Below, piece after piece: positions 9,338 through 18,264 of a stretch of 64,000 nt of DNA. This stretch comes from Acidaminobacter hydrogenoformans DSM 2784 (lineage in GTDB: Bacteria; Bacillota; Clostridia; Peptostreptococcales; Acidaminobacteraceae), in the NCBI RefSeq assembly GCF_900103005.1, contig NZ_FMWL01000011.1, positions 34,735 to 98,734 of the forward strand, written 5' to 3'. Position 1 is the first letter of the stretch, and the number at the start of each line of letters is the position of its first letter. The position numbers and the translations under genes are program-made. Below the pieces are notes generated by a model that saw nothing but the letters and a program-made list of their open reading frames with translations, was not told the DNA's origin and searched no databases.

Positions 9338-10906
9338 TCAGTTTTGGACTTCAAGTGCCCGCTGATGGGCTTGATTCAGCAGCTGCTCAAGCTCCTCGGA
9401 GCCTGTGTTGATCAGCTTCTGTCTCAGGTCGGTGTCATATGCGTCAAGTGACTTCTCGCCCACAATGTACTGATCAATTTCTTTGAACAAGATCTGGTCG
9501 AGTTTTGTCACCAGAGCAGCTACGCGCTTGGCTTCCTCTTTTGTGAGTGGAGGCGGAAGTGGTGACGTTCTATTAGCGGGGCTGTTTTCAATCTCTTTCA
9601 TGATGAGCTCCAATTCAGGCTGTATCTGATATTGATAGGACATGTTCAGACTTGGCGTAAAAAAGCCTTGGCCCGTTCCACGTTCATATTGCATAAGTCT
9701 AAAACCAAATGGAAGCTCATGATAACGCTGAAACAACTCAGGATTAATAGTCATTTTACCTTCTGTTATGGTGTAGGCGTTTTGCTGGATGCCATAGTTG
9801 AATAGCGCGGTGCCTTCCTCTGAATAGAGCCAGTCAATAAGCTTAACTGCGGCTTCGATGTTCTCAGACTTGGCTGGAACTACATAATACCGGTGCATGG
9901 CATGGGTTTGATACTGATAACTCACTCTTGACTCGCCTGTGATATTTTTTAGATTGAGAAGCGGCGCAAAATGATAATTTGGATTTTGTTGTCGCAGCGA
10001 TAGATTAAAGTTTTCAATATTGACCGGGAAATCATAATAAAAGAGCGCCTCACCAGAGCTCAGTTTTTGCTGCCATTCATCCACGGTGGAAATGGAATAG
10101 AAGGGATCAAGGACCTTTTCCTGATAGGCTTTTCTTAGGAACTGAAGGACATGAATGAACTCTTGGTGAGCTGGTCCGTACTTGTAACGCCCTGGATTGA
10201 CTGAATCTTCAAAGTAGTAGGAGGTTGTCAGGCTGAATCCTGAACCAAGGGGATAGGAGACGTTAGAGATCAAGCCCCGAGTACCACCTTGATTGACCCA
10301 AATCGCTTGATCCGGATATGCGGCTTTGAGCGCGATCAATAAATCCAGCAGTTCTTCACAGGTACCTGGGGCATTAAAGTTGAGCTGCTCAAGTAAATCA
10401 GAACGAATGACAGGATATGCCGCTGAAGGCAGAGAGTTAACTGACGTTATAGGGAAGCCAAACCACTTATCATCAATTTTAAGACGGTTTAGTTCAGGGT
10501 GTTTCTCCACAAACGCTTTAAAATTTGGCGCGCTGGTCTCAATCCACTGATCCAGAGGCGCGAAATGGTTTTCTGATCCATAACGAAGCAAATCCATATA
10601 ACCAAGCTCAATGAGGTCTGAGACATTTTCAGAAACCAGCATTAATGTCAGTTTGCTGCTGAAATTGTTGCTTGGGACCGGTTCAATTAAAATATCAATA
10701 CCAATAGCGTCACGAATCGAAGTTCTGGTTTCGGGATTCAAATTGATAGGTTGAAAGACGGATTCTCGTCTCACAACTCTCAATTTTACTGGCGCGGGAT
10801 CCGCGGTTTCTTTATTGGATTCCGTATCTGTGAGGCTTTGACATCCTGTTAATAATAAAAATGATAGTACTGCTAAAGCTATTATAGACGTTGGCATCCG
10901 ACTCAT
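9338..10906 (-). CDS. Extracellular solute-binding lipoprotein (ABC family 1-like), no permease nearby
   Basis: The start chosen is the ATG at 10906 after a GAGGTGA site, giving 522 residues; the longer frame adds sequence without signal character. The N-terminus is a lipoprotein signal with lipobox LLTGC (Cys22), so the protein should be tethered outside the membrane. The remainder resembles the large sugar-type solute-binding proteins of the LipO/YtcQ kind (WLYSEEGTALFNYG and YYVVPAKSEN are typical late motifs). It starts 4 bp after the stop of the AraC-type sensor gene, so the two are one transcript. No ABC permease or ATPase is in the window. It may feed a distant permease or present ligand to the adjacent membrane sensor; the latter is inference. 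Confidence 0.8.
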   Translation of the reverse strand: MSRMPTSIIALAVLSFLLLTGCQSLTDTESNKETADPAPVKLRVVRRESVFQPINLNPETRTSIRDAIGIDILIEPVPSNNFSSKLTLMLVSENVSDLIELGYMDLLRYGSENHFAPLDQWIETSAPNFKAFVEKHPELNRLKIDDKWFGFPITSVNSLPSAAYPVIRSDLLEQLNFNAPGTCEELLDLLIALKAAYPDQAIWVNQGGTRGLISNVSYPLGSGFSLTTSYYFEDSVNPGRYKYGPAHQEFIHVLQFLRKAYQEKVLDPFYSISTVDEWQQKLSSGEALFYYDFPVNIENFNLSLRQQNPNYHFAPLLNLKNITGESRVSYQYQTHAMHRYYVVPAKSENIEAAVKLIDWLYSEEGTALFNYGIQQNAYTITEGKMTINPELFQRYHELPFGFRLMQYERGTGQGFFTPSLNMSYQYQIQPELELIMKEIENSPANRTSPLPPPLTKEEAKRVAALVTKLDQILFKEIDQYIVGEKSLDAYDTDLRQKLINTGSEELEQLLNQAHQRALEVQN

Positions 10907-10910
10907 TGAC

Positions 10911-13259
10911 TCACCTCGCATGTTCTTCAGATTTTCGAAAATTGCTTGGGTTGGTACCAACATGTTTTTTGAAAAGCCTATAGAAGGTGACTCTGCTATG
11001 AATGCCGACCTTTTGACAGATTTCATCAATGGTCATTGAAGAATCGGCAAGCAGAGCTTTCGAAATCTCTATGCGTTTAGCGCTGATGTAATTGGTCAAA
11101 TTGATATTAGTGTGTGTTTTGAAGGATCTGGACAGATGCTTGACCGAAATTCCGAGGTCTGTTGCGATGCGTTCAAGATAGATGTCCTCAAAATAATGAG
11201 CCTCAATGTATTGTATGACGTCTTGAACTAATTGGTGAGAGTGGTCTGCGCCGGATTGAGCGGATTCCAGCAGCGCGCCAAATAAACTCATGATCATTGC
11301 CTTGCTGTCAACGGTCTCATCCTGAATGAGCCCTCTTTTTTTAAATGCCTGATAGTCATCTTGATTTAAGAGCGTAAAGATATCAAGCTGCTGATCAGCG
11401 GCATATCTGACAGCGGTTCGATACAGCTCATCAAATAGCGCGTTTTTTTTGATCATCTTGGCTGGATCCGCGTCCATTTGATCGAGAAGCGTGTCGATAA
11501 TATTTTCGAGACCGGTTAAATCTTTAGCCTTAAGGCAATTGATCACTTTTTCTTCATCTTTAAATGAAAAGTAGTGAGCCGGACTGATTGGAAGATTTGA
11601 GGCATCCCATACACACCGCTCGCCGGAAATATTGCCGTGATCAATGGCAGCTTGTGCTTCGGCATATGATATCCAAAGCTTGTTGATACCGTGATGTGCT
11701 TTGCCGATACCAATCTTAACAGTGTAGAATTCAACTTCATAAGAGAATGACTCAATGATGTTCTCACATGCTTCAATCACTGTTTCGCGTTCAGCGTCAT
11801 CTTTCAAATTGAGTATACACGCGAAATGACCGGGCTCAGGCTCCAAAATATGCATTTTAAAATGAGAGAGAAAGGACTTTTGCAGAATCGTTCTGATCCC
11901 TTCTAAAATGTCATATCTTTCAGTATCTTGAAATTCACTATAAAAGCTGCTGTTTAGATCGAATATGATACAGCAGCAAACGTAGGAATCTCCGCTGAAA
12001 CCCAGATCTTCATGAATGATTTTATTGAATTCTGCCAGGTGTTCTGGGATGTGCCCTTTGATTAATTGTGAAAAGGCGTTATCCAGATATTCATCTGATA
12101 TGCGGCTTATTTTTGAAGAAGTGGCTGATGTGACATCCATCAACTGACTCAATGAAGAATTTATGATTTCAAATTCATTTTTCTTATTAAAGTTAATGTC
12201 GAAATTGCTGTTCTTTTCGTCAGCAAAGCTGTTGATCAGCACATCGCGAATATTTCTGATTGGACTGTAAAGTTTAACGCTAAAGATGAGGGACATAATT
12301 GATCCTATTAAAAACAATAAAATGCAGGACCAGAGCGTGACACGAAGTACGTTTTCAGCCTCGACATAAAAATAGTGTTTTGGCGTGAGTGTGAAGAAAG
12401 CCCATCCGAGACGGTCTGAAGTTGACTTTGTCACAAAATATGAGGTTTGATTCCAATCAATTTCACTCATTTCATCTGTTTCTGTCTGTTCGGTGACGCC
12501 AATTAATGTATTCGTTTCAAGTGCCATCAGCTCCGGTCGACTGGCAATGACCGTGTTCCCTTTTTTATCAAAGACAATAAATTCCGTGCCCGAAAAGACG
12601 ATGTTCTTTCTAACCATCTCATAAATTGCTTCAGTGGATAGGCAAACCACGACCGCCATATTGCCCTGATCACTTTGCTTGACAGAGACCGTTGGAATGA
12701 TGGTTTTGGTATTGCCGCTTGAAGTCGTGACTAAGGTAGGCTCTAAATATTGAACCGTGGAGGGATTGGTCAGAAATGTCTTCCAAAATGGTATAGGATA
12801 CCTTTCAAATTGATAAAGTGATTTGAAAAAGGTGTCGAAATTTTCAGCCCCTGCGCTTCGGAGAATCCACTGATCGTCCTTAAATACAAAAAGATTGTCT
12901 ATGACATAGTTTGAAACGTTCTGGCTTCTGGTGATGGCTTGGAACATGCTTTCAAACTGTTTTTTTTGATCCGCGCTCAGTGACTCCGAGGGGGATATTT
13001 GCGCATCAAAAGCATCATCCAACATCAGGTTCAAGCTTGTGTCTACAGCCATTTGAATAGAATTTTCAATAATTTCCTTCGAGAATTCCAGATTCCCGGT
13101 GAGTTCATGACCTGTCTCATTTTTTGAATTTTGTACTGAGTAGATATAGAAAATGCTCCCAACTATAATGACTGGGATGAGAAGCGCGTTGAAATACAGA
13201 AACATCCTTATGAACAGCCTGTTTTTAATGAACTTGTTGAGATTCTTCATCATGATCAT
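10911..13259 (-). CDS. Membrane-bound AraC-family sensor-regulator (YesM/YesN-like)
   Basis: The ATG at 13259 follows AGGAAAAGG and gives 782 residues. Order of parts: transmembrane helix (about 10-35), a roughly 270-residue extracytoplasmic Cache-like sensor, second transmembrane helix (about 305-330), a HAMP-like linker, a degenerate central region of the YesN type, and a C-terminal AraC-type double HTH (about 685-782; LERIATDLGISVKHLSRSFK and IDEICQKVGIHSRVTFYRLFKKH). Such single-chain receptors bind DNA while in the membrane and control carbohydrate or polymer use genes. It is co-transcribed with the lipoprotein and divergent from three secreted hydrolase genes that share an upstream repeat, its likely target. 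Confidence 0.85.
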   Translation of the reverse strand: MIMMKNLNKFIKNRLFIRMFLYFNALLIPVIIVGSIFYIYSVQNSKNETGHELTGNLEFSKEIIENSIQMAVDTSLNLMLDDAFDAQISPSESLSADQKKQFESMFQAITRSQNVSNYVIDNLFVFKDDQWILRSAGAENFDTFFKSLYQFERYPIPFWKTFLTNPSTVQYLEPTLVTTSSGNTKTIIPTVSVKQSDQGNMAVVVCLSTEAIYEMVRKNIVFSGTEFIVFDKKGNTVIASRPELMALETNTLIGVTEQTETDEMSEIDWNQTSYFVTKSTSDRLGWAFFTLTPKHYFYVEAENVLRVTLWSCILLFLIGSIMSLIFSVKLYSPIRNIRDVLINSFADEKNSNFDINFNKKNEFEIINSSLSQLMDVTSATSSKISRISDEYLDNAFSQLIKGHIPEHLAEFNKIIHEDLGFSGDSYVCCCIIFDLNSSFYSEFQDTERYDILEGIRTILQKSFLSHFKMHILEPEPGHFACILNLKDDAERETVIEACENIIESFSYEVEFYTVKIGIGKAHHGINKLWISYAEAQAAIDHGNISGERCVWDASNLPISPAHYFSFKDEEKVINCLKAKDLTGLENIIDTLLDQMDADPAKMIKKNALFDELYRTAVRYAADQQLDIFTLLNQDDYQAFKKRGLIQDETVDSKAMIMSLFGALLESAQSGADHSHQLVQDVIQYIEAHYFEDIYLERIATDLGISVKHLSRSFKTHTNINLTNYISAKRIEISKALLADSSMTIDEICQKVGIHSRVTFYRLFKKHVGTNPSNFRKSEEHAR

Positions 13260-13640
13260 CACGCCTTTTCCTATGACCTCAATAGTTGTGTTTTGGAGCG
13301 ATGCAGATTTGTGAAACATGCCGGTCTAAAATGTAACATCAATGTTCGGCAAATGATACAAAGAGCGACATCTTGTTTCTTATGTTAAAAACCGTCATAG
13401 ACTATGTTAATAGCGAAAGGAAATAATAACGGAATGAAGCTTCGATTTCGATTCAACCTACTTACATTGCGAGGAGGTTTGGAAATGTTTATTTTTAAGG
13501 ATAGCTCATAAACTAAGATGAATGTCTTAAAAAGAGATCTCAGTCATAAAATGATAGGTCTGTTATCGATCACGGGTCGACGCATTGAGTCATTATCTCA
13601 AAGCGGAAGGGCTGCTATCTACCGAAAGGAGCACTGTGAT
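13260..13640. other. Divergent control region with short leader ORF
   Basis: Besides the 80-bp element, this 381-bp region has a strong GAGGAGG site before an 8-codon frame (13485-13511, MFIFKDSS). The hydrolase frame is open from 13518, but its signal peptide and own AAAGGAG point to the start at 13641. I call no gene here. Confidence 0.4.
13304..13383 (+). promoter_or_regulatory. 80-bp upstream element, copy 1 (putative AraC-type operator)
   Basis: About 75 of 80 bases are identical to 15363-15442, while flanking DNA is unrelated. The core contains the dyad AACAT-CA-ATGTT, flanked by imperfect CATGCCG/CGGCAAATG arms. It sits between the AraC-type regulator and the first hydrolase, about 258 bp before the hydrolase start. 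Conservation of only this block argues for a protein-binding module. Confidence 0.7.
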
Positions 13641-15224
13641 ATGAGTAAGAAAATGATTGCAATAGTAATGATGGTTTGTATGCTGATCATGGGCTTGCCA
13701 TTGTCATCCCTGGCTGCAACGGATAATTCGAAAATGGAGCCAGCTTTAAGTCATGTTAAAAGTATTCAAGCCTATAGTGATCTTGCCTTCTATGGTCAGA
13801 AGCTGACCAAGGTGGAGATCAAATATAGTGGCAACGTAGACCTCACCAATGTTACTGCTGATACATATACACTGCTTGACCGGGGCTATTCAAATCCGGA
13901 TTTCACAGAAGTTACAATTGACTCAGTAGATGTCAAAGGCAAGACAGTGACTCTAAATATTAATGTGGATACAGAAGCCTTGGAAAATAACGGTTATATT
14001 TATACTGGTGATGTTGTTGATGGTCCTCGAGCTAAGAATCCAGTCGGTTTATATTCCACTGGTCCTTGGTATAGGGATGTGGAGGGTGTCATTTATTTTG
14101 GAAATAGTGCTGTTGACCAGTATGAAAACAATACAACAGGCAAAGGCTATCAAACTCGGGAATCACTTGAACTTAAGCTTTTCCATGCGGGTGAGACCTC
14201 AGCGGAAGCCGCTTGTCTGGCTAACGAAGACGGCAGCTACAATGAAAACGGTCTGTGGCTTCCGACGATGGATGCCAACTATGGAAAAAAAGGATTCCAG
14301 TCCTTCGAGGCCCTCGGTATAGAAGTGCCAACGACTGCAACGGACGGTGATGATTTTGTCAAAGGCTGGGCGTATTTCCCAAAAGGGTACTCAGAGAACA
14401 GCAGTAAAAAATACCCTTTGATTATAACTATAACTGGCGGCGGCACTTCTTACTGGAGATTGCCTGATGGCACCAATAACTTTGGGACCGGCCTGAACTT
14501 TGACGGTTCCGGATTCCGATGGATGGACAGCGGCGCAATCGTCCTGAATATTCACGACCGCAGCACGGGCGGCGGTTCAGAGTATAAGTTCTGGGAAGAT
14601 GATTATAATGTGATTCAATACTTCATCAATGAATACAACGCTGATCCGGAAGCGATCACGTTGAGCGGCAACTCTCGCGGGACTATCGCAGCAAACACCA
14701 TTGCTTCAGAATATCCTGGCTTGATCAATACTTTGGTTCTCAATAACGGTTCAATGGGAACCGGGATCGCTGGATTGGATATGTTTGCAGGCGTATGGGG
14801 AGCTGAAGAATGGCAAGCTGCCGCTGAAAATGGCATGAGCATTTGGGCGTTTGACGGTGAACTGGACACCAACAATATAGCGCTATACCAAACAGCAATC
14901 GCCTATTACGAAGCAGCAGGCTGGTCAGACGAATGGATCGCAGAAAATCTTCGACTCACTGGCTTCCCGACTCAGTTATATTATTACTGGGGAGAAACTG
15001 ATCACTCTACCACAAAAATGACCTATTGGTATTTCTACGACAACCTTTATTATGGACCAGACGTTGAGATTGTTGACGGAGAATTGGTTTATAACTCAAA
15101 GCTTGAAGTGGGTGATACTTATCAACTTAAAGGAAAACTCACTAATGGAGACTATGTTAAGGATGGATTTGACTATATAATTTATGGCGAAACACTTTGT
15201 GATTGGGTACTGACCAGAGATTAA
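13641..15224 (+). CDS. Secreted alpha/beta-hydrolase (esterase/PHB-depolymerase-like), regulon member 1
   Basis: The 527-residue product starts at the ATG at 13641 after AAAGGAG and opens with a signal peptide cut near PLSSLAA. Residues 35-190 or so look like an Ig/E-set-type beta domain; the rest is an alpha/beta-hydrolase with nucleophile elbow G-N-S-R-G (Ser345), a likely acid in FDGELD and a likely catalytic His in WGETDHSTTKM. It should hydrolyse esters (or possibly peptides) outside the cell. Its 5' region carries the 80-bp element shared with the next hydrolase. It ends at a stem-loop (15308-15349), so each hydrolase seems to have its own transcript. The natural substrate cannot be read from the sequence. 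Confidence 0.75.
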   Translation: MSKKMIAIVMMVCMLIMGLPLSSLAATDNSKMEPALSHVKSIQAYSDLAFYGQKLTKVEIKYSGNVDLTNVTADTYTLLDRGYSNPDFTEVTIDSVDVKGKTVTLNINVDTEALENNGYIYTGDVVDGPRAKNPVGLYSTGPWYRDVEGVIYFGNSAVDQYENNTTGKGYQTRESLELKLFHAGETSAEAACLANEDGSYNENGLWLPTMDANYGKKGFQSFEALGIEVPTTATDGDDFVKGWAYFPKGYSENSSKKYPLIITITGGGTSYWRLPDGTNNFGTGLNFDGSGFRWMDSGAIVLNIHDRSTGGGSEYKFWEDDYNVIQYFINEYNADPEAITLSGNSRGTIAANTIASEYPGLINTLVLNNGSMGTGIAGLDMFAGVWGAEEWQAAAENGMSIWAFDGELDTNNIALYQTAIAYYEAAGWSDEWIAENLRLTGFPTQLYYYWGETDHSTTKMTYWYFYDNLYYGPDVEIVDGELVYNSKLEVGDTYQLKGKLTNGDYVKDGFDYIIYGETLCDWVLTRD

Positions 15225-15307
15225 CAGGCATAAATTATCCAAAGGAAACGTCCGGGTCGGATACTGCGAGAAGTAATCATTTAGACGAGCTGAAATTAAG
15301 CAATTTG

Positions 15308-15349
15308 AACTGGATGGCGCATTAATCATGTGTCATCCAGTTTGTTTTT
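15308..15349 (+). terminator. Intrinsic terminator after hydrolase 1
   Basis: AACTGGATG pairs with CATCCAGTT across a 17-nt loop and is followed by TGTTTTT. Confidence 0.7.
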
Positions 15350-15362
15350 CGATTCTTTAATC

Positions 15363-15442
15363 CAGATTCGTGAAACATGCCGGTCTAAAATGTAACATCA
15401 ATGTTCGGCAAATGAAACAAAGAGCGGCAACTTGGTTCTTAT
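15363..15442 (+). promoter_or_regulatory. 80-bp upstream element, copy 2 (putative AraC-type operator)
   Basis: Near-identical to 13304-13383 (five differences), with the same AACAT-CA-ATGTT dyad. It lies directly after the terminator of hydrolase 1 and 308 bp before hydrolase 2. Confidence 0.7.
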
Positions 15443-15594
15443 ACCAAACAGGCCAATGAGATATGGTAAGGCTAACATAGGTTAGCTTAATCCCTATGAA
15501 CCATCAGCCAGACAGACAGAGATGGCTGATGAAGTGGTGGATCGTCAACAAAAAAATGATGCTGCTATTATTAACCTTGAAAAGGAGATGATCA

Positions 15595-15663
15595 ATGATT
15601 GAATTAAGAAATGTTGAATTGCTTAACCTCAATGTTTTAAAAAGTCGATTATTTGGAGTTTAA
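15595..15663 (+). CDS. Possible 22-codon leader ORF
   Basis: ATG at 15595 with AAAGGAG 7 nt upstream encodes MIELRNVELLNLNVLKSRLF plus two residues and then TAA. The stretch around NVLK resembles the non-signal sequence in front of hydrolase 1 (MNVLKRDL), so the leaders may be remnants of a duplication rather than expressed peptides. The ribosome site is convincing; function is unknown. Confidence 0.3.
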   Translation: MIELRNVELLNLNVLKSRLFGV

Positions 15664-15749
15664 GTCCCAATTGCTGTGCTTTGCGTAGATGCGTGATTGA
15701 TTTAAGCTGTAAAGCACCCATAACACATAAAATGGAGGTAGGTGCCGAA

Positions 15750-17660
15750 ATGAAGAAAAGATATTCAAGCGGACTCTGTATTCTGCTGATTGTCAGTATG
15801 ACATTACTTATGCTTCCAATGACGGGATGGGCAGCATCAGACAACAATTCGAAGAAAATGGAAGCTGTCACGTTGAATGGAACGGATTTTCCGGATTATG
15901 ATTACTCTCAGGCAAACCAACTGCCGTTAACAGGCTATTTTAATTACAATTTCAGCATTTCAGGCATAGAACGTACGGCCAAAATCTATATTTCTGAAGA
16001 TGCTCCAATTCGTTCCTACTTCACTGTCATAGCAGTTCCGGGCGGTATGGATACAGAAGAATTTCTAGACGTGACAGGCTGGAAGGAAATTGCGGATCAA
16101 AAAGCTGAAGGGCTCTTTATCCTGGAGCCTGGTGCCGATGGTTGGGGCACCTACTCAGAAGAGGCCGCTTACATATCTGCGGCACTTGGTTTTTACAGCG
16201 GCAACAGATACTTCTCCATTTATGGTGAACACTATTTTGTAGGCTATGGTGATGGCGCGCCGGCACTTGAAGCTTGGGCGGCAGCCAATCCTCTAAGAGT
16301 GATCAGCCAAGTATACCTGGATTCAGAAGGTCTTGATGAAGCCTATTTAACGCAATTCGAGGAAATGGAGTTTGGTGGCATAAATGGTGGCTACAACCCA
16401 ATCCTTTTCCCTGAAGACTTTGACTACATTGCAGTCTCGGAAGCCTTATTACCAACCTGGTATATTAATCCAGTCAAGGGACAGTTTGATGATAGTCTTG
16501 ATTACTGGTTGAATGCCAATGACTGTGATGCTGTTCCGGAAATGGACAAGGTCTTTGGAATGGTCTATCCTCAATCCAATGACTCAGAAAGCTGGATGAC
16601 CTCGTACTCGGGTCCTATTTCAAAGGTCGCAGTGCTAAATAAAAAAGTCAATGTTCTGAAAAAAAGCGTCACAAAAGATATTTGTGATTTTATGAACTTC
16701 TACACGCGCTATGAGAACGTCATAGCTTATGGCAACCAGCTTGTCGAGCGCGCGGATTACAAGGCGCTTGGCATTGAAGTTAAAACCATGATAGTCGAAG
16801 GCGAGCTCAGAGAATACATGGTTTATGTCCCGGATTCCGCAAAGAAAATGTGGGGCGACAAAGCGCCGGTAGTGATGGTATGGCCTGGCAATACCCAGAC
16901 GGACAAGGTTTTCCTGGATGCCACACAATGGTGGAAGGTCGCTCAAGAGGAAGGCTTTGTACTGGCTATTATTTGTGAACAGTATGTCGCCAACTCTGTG
17001 ACGGTGAGTCATAAGAACAGCATCACTTTCTATGAGCAGCTGAAAGAAGTGCTTTTGGATGATTATAAAGTCGATCCGGCTAGAATCTACTCGACCGGTC
17101 AGTCTGCCGGCAGTATGGTCAGCCAGAGCTTTGCAGCAGTATTTCCAGACTTCTTTGCTGCGGTTGCCTCAACTTCAGGAGATGCCAGAATTGGTGCGGA
17201 TGGCAAGATTACCATTGATACCGTACCGTATGATGTCAGCACTCAAATGATTCCAAACTATTTGATCTATGGCACGGGTGATCTGTCATTCCTTAAAGGC
17301 CATCTCTGGGATGAGCTCGACAACAATCTGGATGCCGTTGCGGCTCACCACCTCGCCGTCAACGACTTCTCACTCGACGAGCATAACTACGACAGCGCTT
17401 CGATCAGCGGCTGGATGGACCGTTTCAAAACCTGGACCTGGTCTAAAGAATTCAGTGGTGAAGAGGTGCCAATCTTCCAAGTGACTGAAAACATTTATCG
17501 TTCCCACAATTGCATTCACGAAGAAATGCCGGTGCTTTGGGACTTCCTCGAACACTATAGCATGACTATGGATCAAGATGGCAACGTCGTTCGATTCTAT
17601 AGCCCATCAGGATTCACAGTTCCTAATGACCAAATTCAAATCTATTCCTCACAGGAGTAA
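15750..17660 (+). CDS. Secreted two-domain alpha/beta-hydrolase, N-half degenerate, regulon member 2
   Basis: ATG at 15750 after GGAGGTAGG; 636 residues with a signal peptide ending near MTGWAAS. Two alpha/beta-hydrolase-like halves follow. The first (about 45-290) has a nucleophile-elbow-like VGYGDG with Gly167 where Ser is expected, so it is probably catalytically dead. The second (about 340-610) has an intact G-Q-S-A-G (Ser452) followed by PDFFAAVASTSG, resembling PHB-depolymerase/feruloyl-esterase-like (LpqC-type) enzymes, with His candidates in RSHNCIHEEMP. Predicted to be an extracellular esterase acting on a polymer or its oligomers. It shares the 80-bp element with hydrolase 1 and two-half architecture with hydrolase 3. 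Confidence 0.75.
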   Translation: MKKRYSSGLCILLIVSMTLLMLPMTGWAASDNNSKKMEAVTLNGTDFPDYDYSQANQLPLTGYFNYNFSISGIERTAKIYISEDAPIRSYFTVIAVPGGMDTEEFLDVTGWKEIADQKAEGLFILEPGADGWGTYSEEAAYISAALGFYSGNRYFSIYGEHYFVGYGDGAPALEAWAAANPLRVISQVYLDSEGLDEAYLTQFEEMEFGGINGGYNPILFPEDFDYIAVSEALLPTWYINPVKGQFDDSLDYWLNANDCDAVPEMDKVFGMVYPQSNDSESWMTSYSGPISKVAVLNKKVNVLKKSVTKDICDFMNFYTRYENVIAYGNQLVERADYKALGIEVKTMIVEGELREYMVYVPDSAKKMWGDKAPVVMVWPGNTQTDKVFLDATQWWKVAQEEGFVLAIICEQYVANSVTVSHKNSITFYEQLKEVLLDDYKVDPARIYSTGQSAGSMVSQSFAAVFPDFFAAVASTSGDARIGADGKITIDTVPYDVSTQMIPNYLIYGTGDLSFLKGHLWDELDNNLDAVAAHHLAVNDFSLDEHNYDSASISGWMDRFKTWTWSKEFSGEEVPIFQVTENIYRSHNCIHEEMPVLWDFLEHYSMTMDQDGNVVRFYSPSGFTVPNDQIQIYSSQE

Positions 17661-17732
17661 TTATGGATCTGAAAACTTCCGAATTCGCACCTGATCTACG
17701 TTGACGAATCCTACCCAAGACTGCTCCTAAGT

Positions 17733-17772
17733 GGAGCCGGGGCAAAACAGCGTTGTTTTGCTCCTTTTTTAT
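17733..17772 (+). terminator. Intrinsic terminator after hydrolase 2
   Basis: GGAGC and GGCAAAACA pair with TGTTTTGCTCC, followed by a run of six T. Confidence 0.8.
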
Positions 17773-18009
17773 TTGCGGTTTATGAGGGTAACCCTTAAAC
17801 GCTTAAAACGGAAAAGTGATTCTCCAATAAGTTGCTTGAAATTCCGCTTGCTTGACGTTTATTCCGATTGAAGACACGTTATTTCATTAGATGGAATTTT
17901 AAATATTATAAATATTATAGCATAAAGCGCAGTTGGCATAACATACTTTTGAATAGTCATGAATTGAAATTGCTCAAAAACCAGAAAGTTGATACAGTTT
18001 GACTTCAAA

Positions 18010-18040
18010 TGAAACATGACCAAGTCCAAATTGAAACATC
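18010..18040 (+). promoter_or_regulatory. Degenerate copy of the AraC-type operator upstream of hydrolase 3
   Basis: TGAAACATGACC, AAGTC, AAATTG and AAACATC align in order, with small gaps, to the first half of the 80-bp elements (TGAAACATGCC, GGTC, AAAATG, TAACATC). It lies about 225 bp before the third hydrolase. The similarity is by eye and could be weaker than it looks. Confidence 0.4.
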
Positions 18041-18264
18041 GAAACAGGCTTTGTCACTATTTACAACGCTCAAAATGCTTTAAATTTAGGCATAAGAGCA
18101 GTGCGCGTCTGCAGATAGCGAATGATCGTATTATGTGTTTTATATTAAATCGGGAGGTGACATTGATTACGAATCCAAAATTATCATCTTATATTAAATA
18201 GTAAAAATGCGCATTTGCTATTGAAAGCAGGCCGACCGACAATTATGACAATAGGAGGCATTTT

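Larger units (their letters stand above)
15225..15749. other. Intergenic control region between hydrolases 1 and 2
   Basis: This 525-bp stretch holds the terminator (15308-15349), the 80-bp element (15363-15442) and the short leader ORF (15595-15663). Nothing else is recognised. Confidence 0.5.
17661..18264. other. Intergenic region with degenerate third regulatory copy
   Basis: A 604-bp AT-rich gap. It contains the terminator at 17733 and the degenerate operator at 18010. A 61-codon frame (18016-18201) overlaps the operator, lacks a ribosome site and does not look like protein. Confidence 0.45.

Noticed and set aside
18016..18201. 61-codon plus-strand frame between hydrolases 2 and 3
   Set aside because: Starts inside the degenerate operator copy, lacks a ribosome site and has no protein character.
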